64,000 nt of DNA. Origin: Aequorivita sp. Lineage in GTDB: Bacteria; Bacteroidota; Bacteroidia; Flavobacteriales; Flavobacteriaceae. The stretch lies in assembly GCA_030690315.1 (NCBI GenBank), contig JAUYGY010000035.1:1-64000 (forward strand), given 5' to 3'. The position numbers and the translations under genes were made by a program. The notes beneath the pieces are model-generated. The model was given only the letters and a program-made list of their open reading frames with translations. It ran no database searches and was not told the DNA's origin. Of this stretch, positions 26,875 to 34,811 are shown piece after piece. How positions within the stretch are numbered: the stretch's first letter is position 1; each line of letters starts with the position of its first letter.

Positions 26875-27327
26875 ATGAAAACATTACAGGTAGGAGATAA
26901 AGCTCCAGATTTTAAAGTTAATGATCAAGACGGAAATAGCATTTCCTCCACAGATTACAAAGGGAAAAAATGGGTTGTCTTTTTTTATCCAAAAGCAGAT
27001 ACTCCCGGATGCACAGCTGAAGCATGCAACCTTCGGGATAATTATACTGAACTTCAAAAGCAAGGGTTTGAATTGCTTGGTGTGAGCGCCGATACTGAAA
27101 AGCATCAAAATAAATTTAAAGAAAAATACAACTTGCCTTTTCCATTGTTGGCTGACGAAAACAAGGTAGTAATCAATGCGTTCGGCGTTTGGGGACCAAA
27201 AAAGTTTATGGGGAGGGAATTTGACGGAATACACCGAAAATCTTTTTTAATCAATGAAGAAGGTATAATTGAAAGTGTAATAGAAAAAGTAAAAACAAAG
27301 GACCACGCAGCCCAAATATTGGGTTAA
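26875..27327 (+). CDS. bcp: thioredoxin-dependent thiol peroxidase (bacterioferritin comigratory protein)
   Basis: Peroxiredoxin that reduces hydrogen and lipid peroxides. 150 residues with the active-site segment DTPGCTAEACNLRD: peroxidatic Cys46 and resolving Cys51, as in E. coli BCP. ATG 26875 begins the family pattern MKTLQVGDKAPDF; the longer frame to 26833 overlaps nth. Its stop overlaps the stop of the converging next gene by four bases (TTAA). Confidence 0.95.
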   Translation: MKTLQVGDKAPDFKVNDQDGNSISSTDYKGKKWVVFFYPKADTPGCTAEACNLRDNYTELQKQGFELLGVSADTEKHQNKFKEKYNLPFPLLADENKVVINAFGVWGPKKFMGREFDGIHRKSFLINEEGIIESVIEKVKTKDHAAQILG

Positions 27328-28778
27328 TTGTCAACTTTTTCAGCCGCTCCTTTGTAATTAAAAAGATGTTTGCTTTTTATAATTTCAGATACGCCCGAAG
27401 GTAACATTTCTTCCCAGCCTTCTTCACCATTTTCAATTTTTGAAAGAACTTCGCGTGAAAATATGTCGAGAATTTCTGGATTGTAATCTGTGATGTCCAC
27501 CACTTTTCCGTTGTATTTGAAGAATTTGTACAATTCCTTCATCCGCGGATGCACTTTTAAATTTTCACTATTAGTATATTCCCCAGTTTCGGGATCTTTC
27601 ATTGGATATAAATATACTTTCAAATCCTTGAAGAAAAGTTTTCCAAAAGCTTCCAAAATACCACCGCTTAAATGGCGATAATATTTTTCGTCAAAAATAT
27701 CTACCAAATTGTTTACGCCCATGGCAAGCCCCATCCGCATTTTGGTATAGCGGGAAAAATATTCAACCAATTTATAATATTCCTGGAAATTTGAAATCAT
27801 TACCGTATGGCCCAGTGAGCAAAGTAACTTTGCACGATCCATAAAATCCTCTTCATCAATTTCACCTTCTGCACGCAGGTTTGAAAGTGTAATTTCAAAA
27901 ATTACCTCAGTATTCTCTTTTTCAACCCTATTTTCTTCAACAAACATTTCATAGGAACGTTCAAACATGTCAATGTTTACCTTCGTTACGGGTCTAAAAC
28001 TTCCACGAAGCGCAAGTATATTTTTCTTATAAAGTATGCGCGCAGGAAGAATGTTATGACCATCGGGGCCAAACATAACTGCGTCTGTCATTCCATTTTT
28101 AATTAGCTGAAGACTCATCAAACGGTTGTCCACATCTATAAAACGGGGTCCAGAAAAGTTGATGGTATCTATCTCGATTTTGTCTTTGTCTATGTGATCA
28201 TACAGATAACGGAGCAATTTTCTTGGTTGATCATATTTATAGTAAGCCCCATAAATAAGATTTACACCAAGAATTCCAAGAGTAATTTGCTGCAATTGTG
28301 CATCGTTCTCGTGAAAGCGAACGTGAAGTGTTATTTCATTATAAGCTTCCTTTGGATCTACTTGATAACGAATACCCAACCAACCGTGGCCTTTGTATTG
28401 TTTTGCAAAATCTATGGTTGCAACAGTATTAGCGAAGGCAAAAAATAATTTATTGGGATGTTTTTGACGAATAATGCGTTCCTCAATTAAATTGATTTCG
28501 TGGGAAAGCATTTTTATCAATCGGGCTTCGGTTACATATCTGCCGTCTTCCTCAATGCCGTAAATGGCATCGCTAAAATCCTTGTCATAAGCAGACATTG
28601 TTTTTGCAATAGTGCCGGATGCACCGCCAGCTCTGAAAAAATTACGCACAGTTTCTTGCCCGGCTCCAATTTCGGCAAAGGTGCCGTAAATGTTTTCGTT
28701 AAGATTTATTCGTAAAGCCTTACTTTTTATGGAAGGAATGTTTTCAAATTCCTTGTCACCTAATATAGTTTCCGGCAT
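27324..28778 (-). CDS. conserved hypothetical protein, about 484 aa, flavobacterial family
   Basis: 484 residues from ATG 28778 (MPETILGDKEFENIPSIKSKALRIN); the longer frame to 28832 adds a Cys-rich non-family start. Conserved-looking blocks are IYGTFAEIGAGQETVRNFFRAGG, KTMSAYDKDFSDAIYG and MFGPDGHNILPARILY. No signal peptide or membrane segment. Some genomes label this family nicotinate-nucleotide adenylyltransferase, but I see no HxGH nucleotidyltransferase motif, so I do not adopt that name. A good minus-strand promoter lies at 28804-28833. Function unknown. Confidence 0.8.
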   Translation of the reverse strand: MPETILGDKEFENIPSIKSKALRINLNENIYGTFAEIGAGQETVRNFFRAGGASGTIAKTMSAYDKDFSDAIYGIEEDGRYVTEARLIKMLSHEINLIEERIIRQKHPNKLFFAFANTVATIDFAKQYKGHGWLGIRYQVDPKEAYNEITLHVRFHENDAQLQQITLGILGVNLIYGAYYKYDQPRKLLRYLYDHIDKDKIEIDTINFSGPRFIDVDNRLMSLQLIKNGMTDAVMFGPDGHNILPARILYKKNILALRGSFRPVTKVNIDMFERSYEMFVEENRVEKENTEVIFEITLSNLRAEGEIDEEDFMDRAKLLCSLGHTVMISNFQEYYKLVEYFSRYTKMRMGLAMGVNNLVDIFDEKYYRHLSGGILEAFGKLFFKDLKVYLYPMKDPETGEYTNSENLKVHPRMKELYKFFKYNGKVVDITDYNPEILDIFSREVLSKIENGEEGWEEMLPSGVSEIIKSKHLFNYKGAAEKVDN

Positions 28779-28803
28779 AACAACGTTCTTTTTTTCTTTC
28801 CAA

Positions 28804-28833
28804 CAAAGGTAGCAATTACAATAGGTAAACAAA
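28804..28833 (-). promoter_or_regulatory. promoter of the 484-aa conserved protein gene
   Basis: On the minus strand: TTTG ending at 28830, an 18-base spacer, then TACCTTTG (28811-28804). Both elements fit the Bacteroidota consensus and give a leader of about 20 bases. Confidence 0.55.
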
Positions 28834-28844
28834 AAAAATACCAG

Positions 28845-28852
28845 TATTTTTG
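28845..28852 (+). promoter_or_regulatory. -7 promoter element immediately before the MBL hydrolase gene
   Basis: TATTTTTG ends 5 bases before ATG 28858. If used, transcription starts at or next to the start codon, giving a leaderless mRNA. Confidence 0.5.
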
Positions 28853-28857
28853 CGAGA

Positions 28858-29634
28858 ATGGATCAAACATTCACCATTACGTTTCTTGGCACTGGCACTT
28901 CACAGGGAATCCCAGTAATAGGTAGCAATCACCCAGTTTGCAAAAGCAGCGACCCTAAAGATAAACGTTTAAGAGTATCAGTTTTATTGCGTTGGAAGGA
29001 TTTTACGTATGTAATAGATTGCGGCCCAGATTTTAGACAGCAAATGTTACGCGAAGATGTTTCAAAAATCGATGGCATTTTGCTTACTCATGAGCACAGC
29101 GATCACACCGCTGGTTTGGACGACATACGGCCATTTAATTTTTCGCATGGAAATATTCCGTTTTATGCCGATAAGCGTGTGTTTACTTCTTTGCACGAAC
29201 GTTTTGCCTATATTTTTGCAACTGAAAATAAATATCCAGGGGCGCCAAGTATTGAAGAAATAGTGATAGAAAAAAATGTCCCTTTTTATATTGGAGGAAA
29301 AGAAGTAATTCCTATTGAAGCTTTTCACGATACACTGCCGGTTCTGGGGTTTAGAGTGGAAAATTTCACATATCTCACTGATGTTAAAACAATTTCTGAA
29401 GAAGAAATGCAAAAAGTGAAGGGTACAAAGGTTTTGGTTGTGAATGCCCTTCGGGAAAAACCACATTATTCACATTTCAACTTAGCCGAAGCGCTTGATT
29501 TTATAAATAAAATTCAACCAGAAATAACATATTTAACCCACATTAGTCATTTAATGGGCTTTCACGAGGAAGTAGAAAAAAGGCTTCCCAAAAATGTACA
29601 TTTGGCTTATGACACACTCACGCTAAACATTTAA
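28858..29634 (+). CDS. MBL-fold metallohydrolase, PhnP-like
   Basis: 258 residues of the metallo-beta-lactamase fold. Metal-binding motif THEHSDH (His78, His80, Asp82, His83), early glycine turn FLGTGTSQGIP and later HDTLPVLGF, THISH. This matches PhnP-type or RNase Z-related phosphodiesterases common in Bacteroidota; the substrate is unknown. The next gene starts 2 bases after its stop. Confidence 0.9.
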   Translation: MDQTFTITFLGTGTSQGIPVIGSNHPVCKSSDPKDKRLRVSVLLRWKDFTYVIDCGPDFRQQMLREDVSKIDGILLTHEHSDHTAGLDDIRPFNFSHGNIPFYADKRVFTSLHERFAYIFATENKYPGAPSIEEIVIEKNVPFYIGGKEVIPIEAFHDTLPVLGFRVENFTYLTDVKTISEEEMQKVKGTKVLVVNALREKPHYSHFNLAEALDFINKIQPEITYLTHISHLMGFHEEVEKRLPKNVHLAYDTLTLNI

Positions 29635-29636
29635 TT

Positions 29637-30131
29637 ATGAAGAATAAGTTATTTATGTACCTGTTTCTTTTTGCTGTGCTGTTCATCATTTATCAGTATA
29701 TGAACCAGAAAAGTATTTTTGAATCACAAGACACGAAAATTGAAAACCTTGAGGTGAAACTTCAAAAAGAAAACGATTCTATTGAGTCACTTAGCAATCA
29801 AGTGATGAATCTGAATTATTTTACATTGCAGGGAAATGAAAATGCAATGACCTATTTGGAAAGTCTGGGTTTTGAAGCTGCGACTGTTGAAGCTACAGTT
29901 TCCGACGCAATCTATGAATACAATTTTGAAAAAGGAAACAATCCGTTAGTGCCTTTTGATGGTATGAACGGCGATATGAAAATAAACAAGTTGAAATTTC
30001 TGAACCACAAATGGATACAAGCCGATTTTACCGACGGTAAATATTGGGGCGAAATGATTTTGGAATATTCTTTCAATGAAAAAAAGGAACTTGTTTTAAC
30101 AACGATAGCTTCGTTTTTATATCCAAATTAA
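29637..30131 (+). CDS. membrane-anchored hypothetical protein
   Basis: 164 residues: an N-terminal membrane anchor (LFMYLFLFAVLFIIYQYM), a coiled-coil-like stretch (about 30-60, KIENLEVKLQKENDSIESL) and a compact C-terminal domain ending in a beta-rich segment. Encoded 2 bases after the MBL hydrolase, so co-transcribed with it. I do not recognise a family. Confidence 0.75.
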   Translation: MKNKLFMYLFLFAVLFIIYQYMNQKSIFESQDTKIENLEVKLQKENDSIESLSNQVMNLNYFTLQGNENAMTYLESLGFEAATVEATVSDAIYEYNFEKGNNPLVPFDGMNGDMKINKLKFLNHKWIQADFTDGKYWGEMILEYSFNEKKELVLTTIASFLYPN

Positions 30132-30136
30132 GTTTC

Positions 30137-30159
30137 TGAACACTGAACACTGAACACTG
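30137..30159. repeat. TGAACAC heptamer tandem repeat
   Basis: Three perfect copies of TGAACAC plus two further bases. The unit is the reverse complement of the GTGTTCA unit repeated at 58019-58060. Confidence 0.85.
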
Positions 30160-30160
30160 T

Positions 30161-30817
30161 TTACTTTTTTTCAAGCCAGTTTTTAAATTCGTAAAAATTC
30201 TGAGGAGCGACGCCGTGCCCCACCGGAAATTCTGAATAAACAGAATCAATATTGAGTTTTTTGAGAAAAGGTTGGGTTTTGCGCGCCCATTCCACAGGGA
30301 TAACTTGATCAACATTTCCGTGGGAAGAATATATATTGAGCTTGCTGAAATCGTTTTTCTCAAAACCTTCCTTTAAGATTCCTTCATTGATATACCCACT
30401 TAACCCAATTACATTCTTCACTTTTTCAGGATAGCTAAGTGCTACGGCAAAACTCAAAATTGTACCTTGGCTAAATCCGAGAAGTGTAATGTTGTTGCCG
30501 TCTACTTCATATTTTTCCACAACTTCATCAATACATTTGGTAACCAATTCCCGCGAAGTAATTGCTTGTTCGTCATCGCTGAATTTTCCTTGCGAATTGT
30601 CAAAATAAATATTATACCAGGCATTGCCATAAGGTTCCAAACGGATGGGTGCTTTTAGGGAAATGATTGCGTAGTTTTCTGGTAATTCCTCCGCAAAAGA
30701 AAACAAATCGTTTTCGTCACTCCCATAACCGTGGAGCATTATTATGGCGGGTGGATTTTCCGAAGGGTTTTTAGCAGGTCTATAATTGTGTTCTAAAAGT
30801 AAAGTTTGTTTTTTCAT
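30161..30817 (-). CDS. alpha/beta hydrolase, phospholipase/carboxylesterase family
   Basis: 218 residues with the classic catalytic triad: Ser116 in GFSQG, Asp170 in GNVDQVIP and His201 in VGHGV. The oxyanion region is MLHGYGSDENDL. This is the small carboxylesterase/acyl-protein thioesterase family acting on short acyl esters or lysophospholipids. ATG 30817 is preferred to the TTG at 30826. It is cytoplasmic (no signal peptide). Confidence 0.92.
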   Translation of the reverse strand: MKKQTLLLEHNYRPAKNPSENPPAIIMLHGYGSDENDLFSFAEELPENYAIISLKAPIRLEPYGNAWYNIYFDNSQGKFSDDEQAITSRELVTKCIDEVVEKYEVDGNNITLLGFSQGTILSFAVALSYPEKVKNVIGLSGYINEGILKEGFEKNDFSKLNIYSSHGNVDQVIPVEWARKTQPFLKKLNIDSVYSEFPVGHGVAPQNFYEFKNWLEKK

Positions 30818-30829
30818 AGATTGCAAAAA

Positions 30830-30874
30830 TAAACAAGACCTTTTAAACTGAGATTTATTTCAGTCTAAAAGGTC
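30830..30874 (-). terminator. intrinsic terminator after DUF4870 gene
   Basis: GACCTTTTAAACTGA (30837-30851) pairs with TCAGTCTAAAAGGTC (30860-30874), 14 of 15 positions Watson-Crick plus one wobble. A T-rich tail follows on the minus strand. It closes the operon running down from 36.0 or 34.8 kb. Confidence 0.8.
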
Positions 30875-30894
30875 GCGTTAAATAGTATATAAAA

Positions 30895-31218
30895 TTAAAT
30901 TCCCTTAAACCATTCTTGAAATTTTTCACCTACTACCGGAACGGGCTTCATTTCACCTTGAACCGCACTCAATATGCCCAGTATCCATAAAACTAATACT
31001 CCAGCCCAAACTATCCAACTAATTATTGAAATGCCAATAATACCGGCCAATATGTTTAAAATTACTCCTACACAAATAATTCCTAAGGACTGTCGCAAGT
31101 GGTAAGAGCCCATAGCCGTTTTGTTTCCGTTGTTCATTATAAGTGCGATTATCCATCCAATAAGTGTAATATAAGCAATGATGGCAACTGTTTTGCCGTT
31201 GTCTGTAGTAGTTTCCAT
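30895..31218 (-). CDS. DUF4870 family membrane protein
   Basis: 107 residues with three hydrophobic segments and the family start TVAIIAYITLIGWIIALIMN, then YHLRQSLGI and a C-terminal GEKFQEWFKGI. A small membrane protein of unknown role. It is paralogous to the next upstream gene (similar YHLRQ/WHIKN and KFQ-W-F ends), probably a tandem duplication. Confidence 0.85.
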   Translation of the reverse strand: METTTDNGKTVAIIAYITLIGWIIALIMNNGNKTAMGSYHLRQSLGIICVGVILNILAGIIGISIISWIVWAGVLVLWILGILSAVQGEMKPVPVVGEKFQEWFKGI

Positions 31219-31270
31219 TTTTTTTGAAATTAGGTTAGTTTATTTTTATAAGTTAAAGATAACCAATAGT

Positions 31271-31591
31271 TTAATTCAAAAACGTAAACCATTGCTGAAA
31301 TTTTTCACTCAAAAAAGGGATGCCAATCTTTTTGTTGAAAAAAGCCATTGCCCAACAATAAAGCCAAATCAGAACACAAATTAGCCAGAAAATGTCACCA
31401 ATTGTAACGTCAATTTGCGATTGCACAATAAGCGAAACAACAAACAATATGAACAACCCGAACATATTTTTAATATGCCAAGTTGCAAATTCATGGTTCT
31501 CATCACGGTTGATGAAATAAGCAATCAAAAAACCTACAAAAGGTGCGTAGGCAATAAGTGCGGTCGATTTTCCTGCGGGCGAAGTATTCAT
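31271..31591 (-). CDS. DUF4870-like membrane protein (paralogue)
   Basis: 106 residues with three membrane segments: STALIAYAPFVGFLIAYFIN, a central WHIKNMFGLFI segment, and the C-terminus SEKFQQWFTFLN. It is clearly related to the neighbour at 30895. Its start codon overlaps the stop of the upstream dihydroorotase-like gene by one base (TAATG), which suggests translational coupling. Confidence 0.8.
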   Translation of the reverse strand: MNTSPAGKSTALIAYAPFVGFLIAYFINRDENHEFATWHIKNMFGLFILFVVSLIVQSQIDVTIGDIFWLICVLIWLYCWAMAFFNKKIGIPFLSEKFQQWFTFLN

Positions 31592-32847
31592 TATTTGTTC
31601 AATACCAATTGATTATTTGCGAAAATTCCGTACGATTTACCTTTTAGTTCCCTGCCCAAAAGTGCAGCGTTTTTTGAGGTTGAAATAATGTCTTTTTCAG
31701 AAAGTTTCCAAATGCCATCTGGGTTAAAAAGTGTGAGTTCTGCACGATTTCCTTCTTCAATTTTTTCTGAAGAAATTTTAAATGTTTCTTTTAAACCTGT
31801 TAGGGCTTTCACTGATTCTTCAATACCTAAAACCGTATTTAGCGCTCCGAAAAAACCTTCCAAACCAATACTGCCGAAGAATGCGTGATCAAACTCTGTT
31901 TTTTTGTGTTCCACATCAATGGGGTTGTGATCGCTGGTAACCCCATCAATTGTTCCATCTTTCAAACCTTTTAGCAAAGCTTTGTTATCCTCTTTAGTGC
32001 GCAGTGGCGGGAGTAATTTGTAGCTAGAATCAAAATCTTCCAACACAGCGTCCGTCAAAACGAGGTTGAAAATAGCTACGCTACAGGTTACGTTCAGCCC
32101 TTTTTTCTTTGCATCCTTAATCAACTCAACCGATTTTTTTGTTGAAATGGTTGGGATATGAAGTTTGCCGCCCGTATACTCCAAAATATACAAATCTCTA
32201 ATTATTTGAAGTTCTTCCGAAAGTGCCGGAATTCCCTTCAATCCCAAACGGGTGCTGTTCATTTCTTCATTAACCATTCCGTTACGCGCCACAGATTTTT
32301 CAAAAGGAAAGGATTGTACCAGTCCGTCAAAATTCTGAGCATATTGCAATGCTATTTTCAGAAGATTTGCATTCGCAATGGGGTTTTTATAATCGTAAAA
32401 TGAAACCGCCCCTTCATTTTGCATATCATACAATTCAGCCAAATCAATCCCTTTGCTGCCAACCGTGAGCGCACCAATAGGGTAGAGGCTTACCGCGCTG
32501 CCTTCGGCTTTTGATTTTAAAAATTTAATGTGGCCTTTGCTGTCCGTTACCGGAAAACTATTCGCATTTACCGCGACACTTGTAAAGCCGCTTAACGCTG
32601 CTGTTTTCAATCCGTTGTTTATGGTTTCGCGTTCTTCAAAACCTGGTTCGCCAAAAGAAACGCTGCTATCAAACCAGCCTTGGGAAATATGGAGATTTTT
32701 CAGGGAAACTTCCTTAACTTTTTCGGAAGAAGCGATAGTTGCTGCAATTTTTGAAATTTCACCATTTTCTATTAAAACATCCCGTTTCTTTAAATGATGT
32801 TTGCTGGAAGCATCAACAATGGTGGCAGATTTCAGTAATATCTTCAT
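31591..32847 (-). CDS. dihydroorotase-like protein without metal ligands
   Basis: 418 residues with the amidohydrolase (PyrC type I) layout: N-terminal beta-sandwich to about residue 50, TIM barrel, C-terminal return. The metal motif D-x-H-x-H is DSSVS (60-64), so both His are Ser, and the following Arg is Gly66. HCED is replaced by SFPF near 180, and the usual HH pair by IF (259-260). Only His230 and Asp306 (SDHNP) remain. The protein should not bind the binuclear zinc centre; it may be a structural partner or have a new role. It overlaps the BatA-like gene by 4 bases (ATGA). Confidence 0.88.
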   Translation of the reverse strand: MKILLKSATIVDASSKHHLKKRDVLIENGEISKIAATIASSEKVKEVSLKNLHISQGWFDSSVSFGEPGFEERETINNGLKTAALSGFTSVAVNANSFPVTDSKGHIKFLKSKAEGSAVSLYPIGALTVGSKGIDLAELYDMQNEGAVSFYDYKNPIANANLLKIALQYAQNFDGLVQSFPFEKSVARNGMVNEEMNSTRLGLKGIPALSEELQIIRDLYILEYTGGKLHIPTISTKKSVELIKDAKKKGLNVTCSVAIFNLVLTDAVLEDFDSSYKLLPPLRTKEDNKALLKGLKDGTIDGVTSDHNPIDVEHKKTEFDHAFFGSIGLEGFFGALNTVLGIEESVKALTGLKETFKISSEKIEEGNRAELTLFNPDGIWKLSEKDIISTSKNAALLGRELKGKSYGIFANNQLVLNK

Positions 32848-34766
32848 TTGTAGAATTTTAAGATGAGCATTTCAAAAAGTAAAAAGAGCAAAGCAAAAAT
32901 AGCAAACCATTTCCAAAAACTGTTGATGGAATTTGCTTCACTTATGGAATCAAAAAGATCATCCACTGTTTTATAGACTTCAGCGCCCTTCCAATCTTTG
33001 GGATTTAGATAGCGAAGTTCACTTTCATTTCTATTGAAATTGTAACTTATGTTTTCCAAAAACTCATTTTCCTTCACAATTTTATAGTTACCGGCAGTGT
33101 TCGGATCGTCCGTGGTTGAAATCAAAACGAAATTTGCTTTTGTTTGCTGAATCGGGATGAACTGTGCAGTGCTGTCTTCAATGGTGAGAATTTCGTCCGG
33201 ACCCAATTTTACGGGAACTGCAATAGAATTTTGCGTCCCAATGGTATAATACAAGTTTGGCAATGGCAAGCTCTGCAAAGCCATATTATAAATTGTTGGA
33301 ACCACTAAAGGCGAATTCTGAAAATTGGAATTCTCTTTGTTGATCGCTGCGGTAAATAAATAGGTTTTATTATTTTGAAGCAGAAAAGGTTGATTGTCCT
33401 CAAAACCGATTGCAGGTGTCGCGTTTGTTGAAATATTGTAAAAAGAATTTACTTTCGGGTATTGAAAGTTTGCCACTTCTTTTTCAAAAACGTCTTTAAA
33501 AAGTGGATGCGAAAAAATGATTTTGGTAATCTTTTTTTCAACCGGCGTTTCCGATGAAAGTGTGCCCAAAGACATCGTTAACAGAAAATTATTATAACTG
33601 TTTAAATCTGCTTCGGAAGCGGGAATAACAAGTACACTTCCGCCATCTTCACTGAAAGCTTTTAACGCAGTTGCTAAGGAAGCTGGAATTTCTTTCAACT
33701 CGTTCAGAACTATAAAATTTTGATCGGGAATTTCGTTATAGTTCAGCATTTTGAAAGTTTGCTGCGAAAATTGGAATTCCTCTTTTTCAAAAAGACGTTG
33801 CAGAAAGTAGCCATCGGCTTCATTTATAGCCAATACCTTTATTTTATCGGGATTATTGATGCTGAAAAACAGGGTGTTATCAAAAGGCAGATTTGCATCA
33901 TTCAGTTGTAGTTTCCCAATAAATTCTTCGGAATTATCTATATCAAAAGTTATGGTTCCATTTGAATTTGCCGAAAAATCAATCGCTGTTTTGGCAATCA
34001 ATTTTTCTTTATTGAAAAGAGAAATGGGCGCTTCGGTAGTTTCGTTTCCTATGGTTGAAATGTTCACTTTCAATTGTGTAGTCGAAGCGTTTTTTGAAGC
34101 GACAAAAACGCTGTCAATAGAAATGTTTGAAGCTTTCACGGGTTTCAATTGAACAGCATTCACAAGTAAATCTTCTGGGATTTCGGGGAATGTTTCTTGC
34201 TGTTGAAAATCTGACAGATAGACCAACCGTTTAGAAATTCCTTTTTCGTTTGAAAAAAGCTGGTTGGCTTTAAGCAAAACTTGGCTCGGCGTTAGTTGGT
34301 TTTGGGAGTAGGTTATGGAAAGCACTTCATTTTTAAAATCTTGCGGCGATGTATTTTTCCTTTCGGAATTGTTTGTGAACCAACTTAATTTTTCGGCACC
34401 ACCAGTTTTATCAAACAAATCCTGCAAAGCGCGCTCCAATATTGGCCCTTTGGCACCTTTGGCTTGCGTGCTAAAGGAATTGTCTATATAAATAACGGTT
34501 TCCTTTTTGGAATTTAAAGCTGTTTTTGAAGCCGTAAAGGGTTGTGCAAAAGCAAAAATAATGCAAGCCAGCGCCAACAAGCGCATCAGCAAAGTGAGCC
34601 ATTTTTTTAGTTGGGAACTTTTGCGGGTTTGGATGGTTACTTTTTTTAGAAAAGCAACATTTGTAAATTCTACTTTTTGAAAACGCCGAAGTTGAAAAAG
34701 ATGAATAAATATAGGGATGAGCAGCAGGAAAAGGGCGTAAAGAATTTCTGGATTTTTGAACTGCAT
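32844..34766 (-). CDS. BatA-domain membrane protein (aerotolerance-like)
   Basis: 640 residues starting with the BatA N-terminal signature MQFKNPEILYALFLLLIPIFIHLFQLRRF. A second membrane helix lies at about 58-76. A VWA-like segment follows (VIYIDNSFS at about 90), but the MIDAS is only partly formed, and a last helix sits near the C-terminus. Such proteins face the periplasm; their role is unknown. First gene of a unit with the dihydroorotase homologue and two DUF4870 genes. The link between BatA-like and PyrC-like proteins is recurrent in flavobacteria as far as I recall, suggesting the latter moonlights in the envelope. Confidence 0.85.
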   Translation of the reverse strand: MQFKNPEILYALFLLLIPIFIHLFQLRRFQKVEFTNVAFLKKVTIQTRKSSQLKKWLTLLMRLLALACIIFAFAQPFTASKTALNSKKETVIYIDNSFSTQAKGAKGPILERALQDLFDKTGGAEKLSWFTNNSERKNTSPQDFKNEVLSITYSQNQLTPSQVLLKANQLFSNEKGISKRLVYLSDFQQQETFPEIPEDLLVNAVQLKPVKASNISIDSVFVASKNASTTQLKVNISTIGNETTEAPISLFNKEKLIAKTAIDFSANSNGTITFDIDNSEEFIGKLQLNDANLPFDNTLFFSINNPDKIKVLAINEADGYFLQRLFEKEEFQFSQQTFKMLNYNEIPDQNFIVLNELKEIPASLATALKAFSEDGGSVLVIPASEADLNSYNNFLLTMSLGTLSSETPVEKKITKIIFSHPLFKDVFEKEVANFQYPKVNSFYNISTNATPAIGFEDNQPFLLQNNKTYLFTAAINKENSNFQNSPLVVPTIYNMALQSLPLPNLYYTIGTQNSIAVPVKLGPDEILTIEDSTAQFIPIQQTKANFVLISTTDDPNTAGNYKIVKENEFLENISYNFNRNESELRYLNPKDWKGAEVYKTVDDLFDSISEANSINSFWKWFAIFALLFLLFEMLILKFYK

Positions 34767-34811
34767 TCCTATAAATATTGTCCAAAGATAAAAAATGGAA
34801 CGTAATTAAAG

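Noticed and set aside
27324..28778. nicotinate-nucleotide adenylyltransferase
   Set aside because: The HxGH and other nucleotidyltransferase motifs are not present; the label seems to come from old annotation.
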